From assembly GCF_009733795.1 (NCBI RefSeq), contig NZ_WNXX01000004.1, forward strand, positions 1 to 64,000: a DNA stretch of 64,000 bases. Reading direction: 5' to 3'. The position numbers and the translations under genes were made by a program. Shown piece by piece: positions 25,615 through 34,778 of the stretch. The notes beneath the pieces are model-generated. The model was not told the DNA's origin. It did no database searches and saw only the letters and a program-made list of their open reading frames with translations. How positions within the stretch are numbered: the first letter of the stretch is position 1; every line of letters starts with the position of its first letter. The DNA comes from Actinotalea caeni (GTDB lineage Bacteria; Actinomycetota; Actinomycetes; Actinomycetales; Beutenbergiaceae).

Positions 25615-27176
25615 TGTCCACTCAGCGGAGAAACACCTATCGCCTGAGCCCGGGTGCGATCGCGGAAGAACTCTTTGGGCTTGCTCCGGACCGCGATGAG
25701 CGCGCGCCGCAACTCTGCGCCGAGACACTGCTCACTCTTCGGCAGAACAACTATAGAAAGCCTGACTCGCTGGAGGGACTACGCTCGCCCAAGAGACAGC
25801 TCTTCGCGCTGCGCAGCCTCGCTCTGGCGGAGAACTTCCTCGGCGGCCGCTCGCAAGGACGGGTTGGCGATGCCGATACCACTCCTGAGGAGTACGGCGC
25901 CCTCTTGGCGCAGGGTGCCCAGGTTCGAGGGTCCGCTAATCTCCAGCTCGCTCAGCTCACACTCCAGGGACTAATCGATCCAGAAACCCAACGGGGTCAA
26001 GTGGGCGCGTGGCTGCTCCGCCCATTTCACGAGTCACTGCTTTGGTATGACTCACGGAAGCCGAGCCCACGGAGTAGTGAGTACACCGTGCGCAAGGTGT
26101 ATATGCGAGGCAGCGGTATCACCATAGCGCGACTCCTAGTAGACCCTGTTGACCCATCTGATGCTGAACTCGGACGTGCAGCGGTAGAGAAGATTCGGGA
26201 GGCGCTCAACTCTCCCAGTCCTCTCGCTGAAATATCGGACACACTCGAGGCACCGCTGCCTCCGAACGAAGTCTGGACGAACAAGCAGATTGACGTCGAG
26301 GAGGACGAGCGGTTGGCGTGGAGTAGGGGAGCCGATCCACGCCTCCGCGCGCTCGCGAGCAGCCTTTGCCGACACTCCGAAGGCATCATGCTGCAAGGCC
26401 ATGCCAGCGGGCCCGCTAAGCTTTGGCAACTGCGCAGCATTCTGGCACTCGACCTTGCCCTGCATGTCCTGCGCACCGCTTGGAACGTCACGCAGACACC
26501 GCCGCGAGAGCGCTTCCTATTGCTGAGCTTTAGTGATTCGCCGCGGGCAGAGGATCCCGTGAGGCAGCGATCCGAAGATTCTTTCCGTAGAGCGCGAATT
26601 CGGCTAGCCGAGGCGACCGTGAGAATCCTCGCTAAGCGGATGCGCGAGCTCAAAGAAGAGGAGAATGTGATCGCGTTCTCTGGTGAGTTCCGAGATCGAA
26701 CCTTGGCTTCAAGTGGATCCGACAGCGTGAGCAGTCAATTGGGCCGACTGCCCGTCGGTGCCGGAGAGGAAGAGTATCTACGGCTCGCTCGTCTAGCAGT
26801 GGAAACGGCGAACTATAGCAGAGGCTCTGAGGACGGTTTTCGGGTACTCCTGGAGTCCGTTGGAATGCTGGTTGGTACCGGATCCTACCGCTATTTGACG
26901 GCGAGCCCCGACCTCCTCGCTGCCATGGTCGGAGCGCTCTCAAGCCAGATGCCGATGTCCAGCCGTGACTTTATTGCCGCAGTACGTGACGAGTGGGGCC
27001 TAGTGATCAATCAAGAGTCTGCCGCCAACACCGCCCTCGCCAGCCAACTGGATGGTGCGCGCCTCGCACAAAATGCGAGAGCGGCCGAACGAATGATGAG
27101 TGATGCGGGCCTAGCAGTCGGACTATCTGACCGCACTACGATGGTTGGCGAACGCGCGTCGAGGAGTAGCCAGTGA
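25614..27176 (+). CDS. unknown protein, DndG/DptG-position component
   Basis: A 520-residue soluble protein starting MSTQRRNTYRLSPGAIAEEL, mostly helical, with no P-loop, no Cys cluster, no membrane segment and no recognised catalytic motif. It sits between the two ATPase genes with 1-4 nt overlaps on both sides, exactly where DndG/DptG lies between F and H in phosphorothioation restriction loci. A scaffold or adaptor role is the simplest idea. The assignment rests on gene order and size only. Confidence 0.55.
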   Translation: MSTQRRNTYRLSPGAIAEELFGLAPDRDERAPQLCAETLLTLRQNNYRKPDSLEGLRSPKRQLFALRSLALAENFLGGRSQGRVGDADTTPEEYGALLAQGAQVRGSANLQLAQLTLQGLIDPETQRGQVGAWLLRPFHESLLWYDSRKPSPRSSEYTVRKVYMRGSGITIARLLVDPVDPSDAELGRAAVEKIREALNSPSPLAEISDTLEAPLPPNEVWTNKQIDVEEDERLAWSRGADPRLRALASSLCRHSEGIMLQGHASGPAKLWQLRSILALDLALHVLRTAWNVTQTPPRERFLLLSFSDSPRAEDPVRQRSEDSFRRARIRLAEATVRILAKRMRELKEEENVIAFSGEFRDRTLASSGSDSVSSQLGRLPVGAGEEEYLRLARLAVETANYSRGSEDGFRVLLESVGMLVGTGSYRYLTASPDLLAAMVGALSSQMPMSSRDFIAAVRDEWGLVINQESAANTALASQLDGARLAQNARAAERMMSDAGLAVGLSDRTTMVGERASRSSQ

Positions 27177-30100
27177 GCGCCCGAGTGGGTCGCGCCCTTG
27201 CGGAATATCTGCGCCGGCACCTGGCGAAGGGCGAGCGGAACTTCGTTCTCGTCGAAGGTGTCCCTCTGTCGGTTGCGGAGGGAATGAGCGCCAGTTGGGA
27301 CACGGAGCTGCCGCAGCTTGCCGTCGTCTCGCCGGCGCCAGCTCGCTTCGGCTCTCACGCTATGCGTGACGTTTCCGGAACTCAATTGCGGAACCGAAGC
27401 GCCGGTGGTGTGGTGCTCGTCCTCTGCGACGGCGAGCAGGTGCCCGACCGACAATCGCTCAATCTGTTCGAGTCCATCTCTCCTAGTGTTCTCCTCGAGA
27501 CTGCTGAAGGCATCGCAATCTTGGCTCAGCAGCCTCCGGCCCTGAATCTAGACGGCGTCACTCGCGCGGTGCGCGAAGCTATCAATCGGGCTCCTGTTTC
27601 CTCGCGGCCAAGCGCTGGAGCTGTCGCGACCTACCTAGACATCGTGGCGACGGGCGCGGATCCGCTTGAAGCGCTACCCACGCTCGGCGCCTTTACCGAC
27701 AGGGTGCCGCCTGGCGCGCGGGTCGATTCGGAACGGATCGGAGATAACCTCTCTCTCGCAGCCCGCCGCACGGGTGACGACCTGCTCAAGCCCACCGCGT
27801 TCGCGGATCTTCGAAAGCGCACTGAGGCGGTTCTTAGCCGCAGACCTGATGTTGGCATGGCGGGAGCTGCTGTCGCTGCGGATCTTGTCATGACCCAGTT
27901 GCAGACTGGAAGCGACGATCTCTTGAGTACGCTGCGGTTCGACGAGGCACTAGAGATCTTCGAGCAGCGGCCTCGAGCCCTAGCCGACGTCGTACTGCAG
28001 GAGATGGTGCTCTTCCGCAGCAGGCTCGACTCCGGAAGCCAAGCGGCAGGGCTCCCCTGGCACACATACGAGCTCCGGGCCGAAGAGCTCCGACGGACGA
28101 GCAGCCAGCGCAGCGCCGCACAGGATCTGTGCGACCTTGATGACGCCCAGCAGAAGGAAGTCTTCACTCGCCCCACTCGGCGCAAACTGGAGCGTCTGCT
28201 ACGCGACCGCGCGGTCAATGGCAGTAATCCCTCCTGCCCTGAGGCCGCAATGGTCCGGGCCACGCAACAGCTGGGAGGTCCGATCCAGCGAGTCCAGGTT
28301 CTCGGCCCTCAGCGTCCCATTAACCCCGACGCAGCCCATAACAGGACGGGTGCCGGCCGCATCATCACACTGGCATGTGCGCGACTGAGGCTCGGAGCGC
28401 TACTGCGGGGCTGGGAGGCGTCCGGCTGTGATGTCGATGGATTGCTCCTGCGCGCAGCGGACGACGGCGATCTCGGAGACATCCTCGCGACGTTCGCAGC
28501 CGCGGGGATCGTGTCAGGTGCCCAACTGCCAGCCCTGCAGCTAAGGCTTCACGCCGGCGACGGCAGCACGGTGCAGGTCGACTGGAAGCCTGACCTGGAC
28601 GATGTCGCCACGCTTCGTGCAGCAGTGGCTTTTGCCGAGGCACCCGTACTAAGTCTGACGCTGCCAACAGAGCCGAGCCTTCACGCCTTCTGCGGACCGA
28701 TGAATACCGGGACCGTGCAGGAGGTCCCGGCAGACTTGATGCCGGTGGCGCGTGCGCTCCAGCAGATCGCTAGAGGATCTCTGGATCGAGGTCTGGAGCC
28801 TTCGGCGCTGAGGTCGTGGGTCGATACCTGGCGGGCTGTGTGCGCAGAGCGCGAGGCTGCGCGCGATTCATCCTCCGCGGAAGCCTTGGCTCTTGCAGGT
28901 GCCGTGTGTGGGAATCGTGCAGTGGCCCTTACGGCGTTCGCTCCGATGAAGGCGGAGTGGTTGGCGCAGTACCTCGACGCCTTGTGGAGCCTCGCGACGC
29001 CCTCTAAGGGGCGTGAGACCACCTCCAACTCAAGCGACAATGTCGCCACATCGGAGGGCATTGCCCGGGCTACAGCCACTCATCATCCTGCTTACCTGCG
29101 GCTCTCCACACAGGATCGCGTTCTTCTCCCGACTAGCGAGGGGCGCATTTGGAGCCTGTACGGGGGCCGAACAGCCCGAGATGAGAGCGGCTACTCCGGC
29201 GAAGCGCTCAGCTCGGTCGTGGTCCAGCTACTTAGGCTCCAGCCAGAGGCCGCAGGACACCTGCGCTGCCTGGCGTGGGGGGCGGGCGCGGCAGATCTGT
29301 TAGTCGCAGAGGCCGTGAAATTGATCAACCGTCGTGTGGGACTCGCGCAGATCCGAAGAATAGAGATCTTCTGCATTGGAACCCGGGCCGAGGATAGGCC
29401 GCGACCGGAGACCCTCGCGAACGCCGACGACCAGCTGCGCAACGAAAGGGACGTCCTAGAGCTGCGCTACCTTGACGACCTCTCACGAGCCCGCGAGCTT
29501 CTACGGCCAACCCATGACTCTCCGGCGGTCCATCTTGCGCTGGTCACGGGTCTGACAGATGGCCCAAACGCTCTTCAGATCGAAACCCGAGAAGTCGCCC
29601 CTCCGGACGATCATCCGGAGGTTCTCTTCGCGCCCCGCGTGTGGCAGCGCCCGAGACAGGATCGTCGCATTCTGCTCATGCCGCCGACGGCGTCGGCGGC
29701 TGGTCAGGCGTGGCTTCGGGTTCAGAACGCCGTCTATGACGGGTGGCCCGACGAAGGCGATCCTCTGCAAGTTCCGGAGGTCAGGACAGGCGCCCTCGAC
29801 ATAGCTTCCAAGCTGCGAGAAGTTCACGACCTTTCTCTTTGGGTTGCTACCCTCGACCGATACGCTACTCGAGATAGCCTGGAACACGCCCTCGGGGTTG
29901 ACAATGTCGCGATCCTTCATCAGGAGCGGCGACTCGGAGGAGACAGCCCTCTATCGCTAGTTCTAAGTCAGAAGTCCGGCGGCCCGGCCGATCGCGCCAT
30001 CGGCCGCAGTTTGCGAGCAGCGGGCATTATCAGGGAGCCCGACGTTGCACTGTCGATTGGCACCCAGCTGCGGCGCGTTGCCAGCCAGGGCTACGGGATC

Positions 30101-32116
30101 CTAGCCCTTCAGGCTGCAACGAGTGGCGCGGGCATAAATGAGCTCGTCGGGCACGTGGTTGCCTTTAGCCTCCTCGCCACCACTACGACCCCGTGGCCGC
30201 TTCCCCCGGGATGCAGGGTCCTGCTGGTCAGTCTCGACGAGTATCGACACTGGTTTCCCAAGAAGCGGGCCGATCTGCTCGCGATCGCCTTGGATACACG
30301 AGATCGCGGAGTTCACATAGCGACGATCGAGGTGAAGGCACGCAGGAGCGATGAGCATGACGCCGCTGCCAGCGCGCTTGACCAACTAAATCAGAGCCTC
30401 GCCGCCACCAAGTGGGCGGCGTACCCAGAGGCGGGGAGCGTTCACAGTCGTCTCTGGCTTAACCGCATCGCCGAAGCGGCATATGCGGTCGCGCGAGAGT
30501 CGCGATTCCGACTCGACCGAGCCGAGCTCGATGCACTCGAGGCTTTCCGTCGTGGCACCGGAACGCTGGAGTGGGCTGGAGTAGGCCTCGTTTTTGGTCC
30601 GAGGGTTGAGCGCTTCCACCGCACCTACCGGACGGATGTCGCCAACGACATCGTCCCGGTGGTCCTACACAGCATTCCGCTCACCGAAGAGCTTCTTCAG
30701 ACCGCAACGGCGACAAGTCTCACCGAGCTGCGCACCGTTGAGACAGCTCGGCCACCACTTCAGAGCACCAGAACTCGACGACGCCCCGAAGGCAGTGGCA
30801 ATGGCAATGGCAATGGCCGACGTCAGCCTGATCTTGGCGAGGGGCCCACTTACGACGGTCTTGGCAACAATGTGGCACAGGTGACGGGACCTCCACCCGC
30901 AGCCCCTGAAGATCCCGGCCCCGAGAGGCCTACCGAGACTCAGGTGGCACAGTCAAGTGACAATTCCTCAGGTGCGGACCACTGTCTAACCTCTGACACG
31001 CCTTCGTCCGAGGCTGTTCCGAGCCGCCAGTTCGTCGCGCCCCTGATCGGCTGGGACGCTGTCACTGGTGACGAGATCCGCTGGCATGCAGCGGGCACGG
31101 GCCAGACGGCCCTGCAGAACGGTCACACGGAGATATGGGGATCGTCGGGCATGGGCAAGACGCAGTTTGCGATGAGTCTTCTCGGTCAACTCGCAAAGTT
31201 CAGCGGCAGTCGTTTCGGCATTGCAGACTTCAAGAATGACTACAGCGATGACACTGGATTCCCGGCGTTCGCGGACGCCCGGTTCATCGATCTGTGGAAC
31301 GAGGGCGCTCCATTCAACCCCTTGGCGCTCGACGATGACGGCGAGCGCTCAATACAGAGCGCAATCATCGAGTTGCGGGATACCGTTGATGAAGCTCTTC
31401 GATCCGTTAACGCTCGGCTGGGGGTCCGGCAGAGGGCGAAGTTGGAGAAGGCGCTGAAGGACGCTTACAGCGTCCGAAGCACCGAACGCCGCTGGCCCAC
31501 CCTTCGCACACTGGACGACCAGCTCGACGCCGACCTGGCAGGCGTGATCGGCGACCTGACAAAGCACGACCTGTTCAAGTCTGGCGAACCACTTGGTAAC
31601 GTCATCGACTCGAATATGGTCTTTGGCCTATCCAGGATACCTGGCAACGGGCAGACCACGGTACTTGCGGCCGGCTTCATACTATCGTCACTCCTTCTCC
31701 GTATTCAGAATCTTCCTCCAGTGCCAAACAGCATTCGCTATGTTATGGTCGTAGACGAAGCTCACAGGGTCGCACCTTTCCGCGCGATTCAGACCATGAT
31801 CCGCGAAGGTCGGTCAAAGGGCCTCGCAGTCATACTCGCTACACAGGGACCCCTGGACCTCCCAGAGGTCGTCGCTGCGAATGCGCAAACGAAGATTTGT
31901 TTCGGGCTTCCTGACGCCACGGTCGCCACGATGGCTGCGCGGAAGCTTCAACCTGACAATCCCCGCTTGGCGGAGCAGATCCGCACATTGGGGACGGGCG
32001 AAGCTTTTGTGAGCTTCGCTGGTGAGGCGCCACGTTTGGTTCGTGTGACCCAGGCCTACCGTGACCACACCGTCCTCCAGCTGCCCGAGCTGCGGCCATT
32101 ATCTGGGGAGCAATGA
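27173..32116 (+). CDS. 1647-residue nuclease-HerA/FtsK-like ATPase, DndH/DptH-like
   Basis: This giant protein has a long N-terminal part without known motifs. A PD-(D/E)xK-like block follows: VSLDEYRHWF, then Asp1034 in RADLLAIAL and Glu1053-Val-Lys1055 in IATIEVKAR. A low-complexity Asn/Gly-containing linker leads to a C-terminal HerA/FtsK-type ATPase with Walker A GSSGMGKT (1323-1330), Walker B VMVVDEAH (Asp1528, Glu1529) and LATQGPLDLP. Such a protein could translocate on DNA and cut it. Length and C-terminal ATPase match DndH/DptH. The GTG overlaps the preceding stop. It is the last gene of the island and the probable effector; the nuclease call is inferred from motif spacing. Confidence 0.65.
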   Translation: MSARVGRALAEYLRRHLAKGERNFVLVEGVPLSVAEGMSASWDTELPQLAVVSPAPARFGSHAMRDVSGTQLRNRSAGGVVLVLCDGEQVPDRQSLNLFESISPSVLLETAEGIAILAQQPPALNLDGVTRAVREAINRAPVSSRPSAGAVATYLDIVATGADPLEALPTLGAFTDRVPPGARVDSERIGDNLSLAARRTGDDLLKPTAFADLRKRTEAVLSRRPDVGMAGAAVAADLVMTQLQTGSDDLLSTLRFDEALEIFEQRPRALADVVLQEMVLFRSRLDSGSQAAGLPWHTYELRAEELRRTSSQRSAAQDLCDLDDAQQKEVFTRPTRRKLERLLRDRAVNGSNPSCPEAAMVRATQQLGGPIQRVQVLGPQRPINPDAAHNRTGAGRIITLACARLRLGALLRGWEASGCDVDGLLLRAADDGDLGDILATFAAAGIVSGAQLPALQLRLHAGDGSTVQVDWKPDLDDVATLRAAVAFAEAPVLSLTLPTEPSLHAFCGPMNTGTVQEVPADLMPVARALQQIARGSLDRGLEPSALRSWVDTWRAVCAEREAARDSSSAEALALAGAVCGNRAVALTAFAPMKAEWLAQYLDALWSLATPSKGRETTSNSSDNVATSEGIARATATHHPAYLRLSTQDRVLLPTSEGRIWSLYGGRTARDESGYSGEALSSVVVQLLRLQPEAAGHLRCLAWGAGAADLLVAEAVKLINRRVGLAQIRRIEIFCIGTRAEDRPRPETLANADDQLRNERDVLELRYLDDLSRARELLRPTHDSPAVHLALVTGLTDGPNALQIETREVAPPDDHPEVLFAPRVWQRPRQDRRILLMPPTASAAGQAWLRVQNAVYDGWPDEGDPLQVPEVRTGALDIASKLREVHDLSLWVATLDRYATRDSLEHALGVDNVAILHQERRLGGDSPLSLVLSQKSGGPADRAIGRSLRAAGIIREPDVALSIGTQLRRVASQGYGILALQAATSGAGINELVGHVVAFSLLATTTTPWPLPPGCRVLLVSLDEYRHWFPKKRADLLAIALDTRDRGVHIATIEVKARRSDEHDAAASALDQLNQSLAATKWAAYPEAGSVHSRLWLNRIAEAAYAVARESRFRLDRAELDALEAFRRGTGTLEWAGVGLVFGPRVERFHRTYRTDVANDIVPVVLHSIPLTEELLQTATATSLTELRTVETARPPLQSTRTRRRPEGSGNGNGNGRRQPDLGEGPTYDGLGNNVAQVTGPPPAAPEDPGPERPTETQVAQSSDNSSGADHCLTSDTPSSEAVPSRQFVAPLIGWDAVTGDEIRWHAAGTGQTALQNGHTEIWGSSGMGKTQFAMSLLGQLAKFSGSRFGIADFKNDYSDDTGFPAFADARFIDLWNEGAPFNPLALDDDGERSIQSAIIELRDTVDEALRSVNARLGVRQRAKLEKALKDAYSVRSTERRWPTLRTLDDQLDADLAGVIGDLTKHDLFKSGEPLGNVIDSNMVFGLSRIPGNGQTTVLAAGFILSSLLLRIQNLPPVPNSIRYVMVVDEAHRVAPFRAIQTMIREGRSKGLAVILATQGPLDLPEVVAANAQTKICFGLPDATVATMAARKLQPDNPRLAEQIRTLGTGEAFVSFAGEAPRLVRVTQAYRDHTVLQLPELRPLSGEQ

Positions 32117-32374
32117 GTCGTCCGGGGTCTATCGCGGCCCAGGCGGCCCCTCCCACTGCTCCTCTTACTTCAGCAGTTCGCGAGTGATAGTTTCTGGATG
32201 CTCTGGGGTCCAAAAAATGACATAGGCGTCGCGACGTTTGGTTGGCCGCTGTCGCCGCGCTCATTGGGCCCACAGTTGGCCACGGAAGGCAGGGCTGGCG
32301 GTCTGCGAGCCAGGGCGTCCCGACTTCGGGGCGGCAGACCAAGGTCGCGTCGCCTCGGCCGGCAGGCCGGGTGC

Positions 32375-32935
32375 CTACCGCGCCCGCAGCCCGTCGAGCA
32401 CGATCTCCGCGAACCGGCGCGCAGCAGCCTTGGTGGGACGCACCGAGAACAGCCCGCGACCGGCCTGCAGCACCAGCAGCAGGTCATCCATGGTGAAGTC
32501 GGGGCGCAACGCCCCGGCCTTCTGCGCGCGGCGCACGAGGTCGGCGAGGCGCGGCAGCAGCTCCTGGCGCTGGCGGGTGATCGTGCTGCGCACCTCGCCG
32601 TCGGGGTCCTGCGCGGTGAAGGCGGCGACGAAGCCGCGGTTCTGCGAGTTCAGCACCGTCAGGTGGTGGACGACCGAGCTGAACCCCCGCCACGGGTCGG
32701 GGTCGTCGCACCCCTCGACGACGATCCGCCGGCACTGCTGCAGCTCCTCGGCGAACGCCACGTCGATGAGGTCCTGCTTGGTGGGGAACCGTCGGTACAG
32801 CGTGGCCGGGCCGACGTCGGCGCGGCGGGCGATCTCCCGCATCCCCACCGCCAGCCCCTCCTCGGCGAACAGCGCACGCGCCGCGTCCACGATCCGCGCA
32901 CGGTTCTCCTGGGCGTCGACGCGCAGCTGAGTCAC
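32375..32935 (-). CDS. TetR family transcriptional regulator
   Basis: A 186-residue repressor: N-terminal TetR helix-turn-helix (RIVDAARALFAEEGL, then IARRADVGPATLYRRFPTKQDL) and a helical ligand/dimer domain. The GTG start follows GGGGAGG. It is divergent from the quinone oxidoreductase gene with 87 nt between them, where CGGAC(N6)GTCCG is a candidate operator. The pair is a typical one-repressor, one-enzyme detoxification switch. The ligand is unknown. Confidence 0.9.
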   Translation of the reverse strand: MTQLRVDAQENRARIVDAARALFAEEGLAVGMREIARRADVGPATLYRRFPTKQDLIDVAFAEELQQCRRIVVEGCDDPDPWRGFSSVVHHLTVLNSQNRGFVAAFTAQDPDGEVRSTITRQRQELLPRLADLVRRAQKAGALRPDFTMDDLLLVLQAGRGLFSVRPTKAAARRFAEIVLDGLRAR

Positions 32936-32967
32936 GAGACCGCCTCCCCGCTCTCACTTCGAATATC

Positions 32968-32983
32968 CGGACGCCCCCGTCCG
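32968..32983. promoter_or_regulatory. CGGAC-N6-GTCCG palindrome, candidate TetR operator
   Basis: A perfect 5-bp inverted repeat with a 6-nt centre, in the 87-nt divergent region between the TetR gene and the oxidoreductase gene. It is the only clear dyad there. The operator role is inferred from position. Confidence 0.45.
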
Positions 32984-33022
32984 TTACGGTCGCCAGCCTA
33001 ACCGCACCACGAAGGAGAGCAG

Positions 33023-33982
33023 ATGCGAGCAGTCAGGCTCGAGCAGTACGGCGACCCCAGCGGCCTCGTCCCCGCCGACGTCCCCGCTCCAACCCCCACG
33101 GCCGGCCAGATCCTCATCCGCACCGCCGCGATCGGCGTCGGCGGCGTCGACGCCGTCATGCGCCGCGGCACCCTCGTACGCGTCGCGCCCGAGGGCATCG
33201 TGCCCGGCAGCGAGGTCGCGGGCGTCGTCGAGCAGGTGGGCGACGGCGTCGACCCCGGTTGGGTCGGCAGGCGCGTCTGGGCCACGCCGGGCCTGCTGGG
33301 CGGGTACGCCGAGCAGGTGACCGCGCACCTCGACGACGTCACCGAGCTCCCCGACGACCTCTCGTTCGTCGACGCCGCCGCCCTCGGCAGCGCGGCGACC
33401 GTCGCCCACTTCGCCCTCGAGCACGCCCGGTTCGCCCCCGGCGAGCGCGTCCTCGTCCGCGGCGCGGCCGGCAGCATCGGCATCTCGGCCGTCGAGCTGG
33501 CGGCCCGGCGCGGCGCCGCGGCGGTCGCCGTCACGACGTCCTCGGCGCAGCGCGGCGAGCGCCTCCGCGCGCTCGGCGCCACCCACGTGCTCGACCGCAA
33601 CGGCGCCGGTGACGACGACGCGAGCTACGACGTCGTCGTCGACATCGTCGGCGGCCCCGACCAGGCGAGGTTCATCGACCGCCTCGCCCCCAACGGGCGG
33701 CTGGTGCTGGTGGGCGGGGTCGCGGGCTTCCCGCCGGACGACTTCGGCGCCGCCCTGATCCGCTCCTTCCAGCAGTCCCGGTCGTTCGCGACGTTCAGCC
33801 TCAACACGATCGCCGTCGACCGCCGCAACGCCGCCCGCGCCGACCTGCTGCGCGCGGCCGCGCGCGGCGATCTGACCCCGGTCGTCCACGACGTCCTCCC
33901 GCTGGACCGTGCCGCCGACGCCCACCGCCAGATGGACGACGGCGCCGTGCTCGGTCGGATCGTCCTGGTCCCGGAGGGGTAG
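33023..33982 (+). CDS. NADP-dependent quinone oxidoreductase (zeta-crystallin-like MDR)
   Basis: A 319-residue medium-chain dehydrogenase without the zinc ligands of alcohol dehydrogenases. It has the MDR N-terminal domain, the cofactor-binding VRGAAGSIGISAVELA segment with the Tyr/Gly-rich turn, and the C-terminal RADLLRAAARGDLTPVV typical of NADPH:quinone reductases. The ATG follows AAGGAGAGCAG. It probably reduces quinones or reactive alkenals under control of the divergent TetR protein. Confidence 0.85.
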   Translation: MRAVRLEQYGDPSGLVPADVPAPTPTAGQILIRTAAIGVGGVDAVMRRGTLVRVAPEGIVPGSEVAGVVEQVGDGVDPGWVGRRVWATPGLLGGYAEQVTAHLDDVTELPDDLSFVDAAALGSAATVAHFALEHARFAPGERVLVRGAAGSIGISAVELAARRGAAAVAVTTSSAQRGERLRALGATHVLDRNGAGDDDASYDVVVDIVGGPDQARFIDRLAPNGRLVLVGGVAGFPPDDFGAALIRSFQQSRSFATFSLNTIAVDRRNAARADLLRAAARGDLTPVVHDVLPLDRAADAHRQMDDGAVLGRIVLVPEG

Positions 33983-33997
33983 GGGCGCCGCGGGGAC

Positions 33998-34041
33998 GAG
34001 CGGTCGCCGTCGGGCGGGCACCTGCCCGACGGTGGCCGCTC
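33998..34041. terminator. strong hairpin between convergent genes
   Basis: The 18-nt arms GAGCGGTCGCCGTCGGGC and GCCCGACGGTGGCCGCTC pair almost perfectly around an 8-nt loop. The hairpin lies between the stop of the oxidoreductase gene and the remnant sigma-factor gene on the other strand. It is probably a bidirectional terminator. Confidence 0.65.
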
Positions 34042-34045
34042 CGCG

Positions 34046-34778
34046 CTAGCCGGCCGCCACGCTGGTTCCGAAGGCACGCAGCCGCGCGCTTCCGAGGAAG
34101 CAGTGGATGCCCACGATGCGCCCGCCGCGGATCCTCAGGACGTCGACCGAGATCAGCCGGGCGGTCTCCTCACCCGGCGCGCGCACGTGGTTCACGATGG
34201 CAGGCGCCCCGTTGGCCCGGGTCGGCACGAGCTCCCACGCCCCGGGGCCGTCACGACCGAAGATCTGGGAGAAGAACGCCTCCGCTCTCGGCGGCGCTCA
34301 GGTCGAGCAGGTCGCGGGCGACAGCGGCGGCCCGTTGCCGGGGCGGCAGGTGCAGCAGCGCGGCCATCAGGTAGAGGTCGGTGGTGTCGGCCTGCGCGAC
34401 CAGCGAGGCCGGGTCGTCGCGGTCCGGGAAGGGGTCGAGATCGGCGTCGCGCTCGAGGGTGTCGAGGACGGACTCGGTGGGTTGCGCGCGTCGTTCGTGG
34501 CTCTGGAGGAAGTCCAGGCAGAGGTTGGTCGCGATCCGGTAGAGCCATGTCCGCGGCGAGGCGTCGCCACGGAACCTGTCGCGTGCGCGCCACGCCCGCA
34601 GGAAGGACTCCTGGGTGAGCTCCTCGGCGTCTGCCAGGGACGCCGTCATCCGGTAGCAGTGCGTGAGCAGCTCGTGACGATGGGACTCGAACAGGGCGGC
34701 GATGTCCTCGCGCCCGGGCGCGCCGCCGTCGGGCAGGTTCGTGGGGGGTGCGGGCACCACAGGGGCCACCTTCCTCAC
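34046..34778 (-). pseudogene. decayed ECF sigma factor (SigG-like, with C-terminal SnoaL domain)
   Basis: Reading from GTG 34778: an intact region 2 (ALFESHRHELLTHCYRMTAS, then DAEELTQESFLRAWRARDRF and RTWLYRIATNLCLDFL) and the start of region 4 (LHLPPRQRAAA, LLDLSAAES). The frame then breaks. A different frame resumes with EAFFSQIFGRDGPG, a C-terminal SnoaL/NTF2 domain and VPTRANGAPAIVNHV through FLGSARLRAFG. Intact relatives are about 330 residues; roughly 100 residues, including most of region 4 and the first half of the SnoaL domain, are missing. The gene is therefore an internally deleted remnant. It was coupled (GTGA) to the SnoaL-like gene. Confidence 0.8.

Noticed and set aside
22565-32116. 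Druantia type II, DISARM or BREX locus
   Set aside because: Druantia II also begins with a cytosine methylase, but its large protein is an SF2 helicase with DUF1998; here the P-loop is C-terminal and HerA/FtsK-like. No PglZ, PglX, BrxC, DrmA/B or PLD nuclease is visible.
32117-32374. attachment site or integrase remnant at the right island edge
   Set aside because: I compared this stretch by eye with 22.0-22.56 kb and saw no shared direct repeat, tRNA end or integrase motif; the comparison is not exhaustive.
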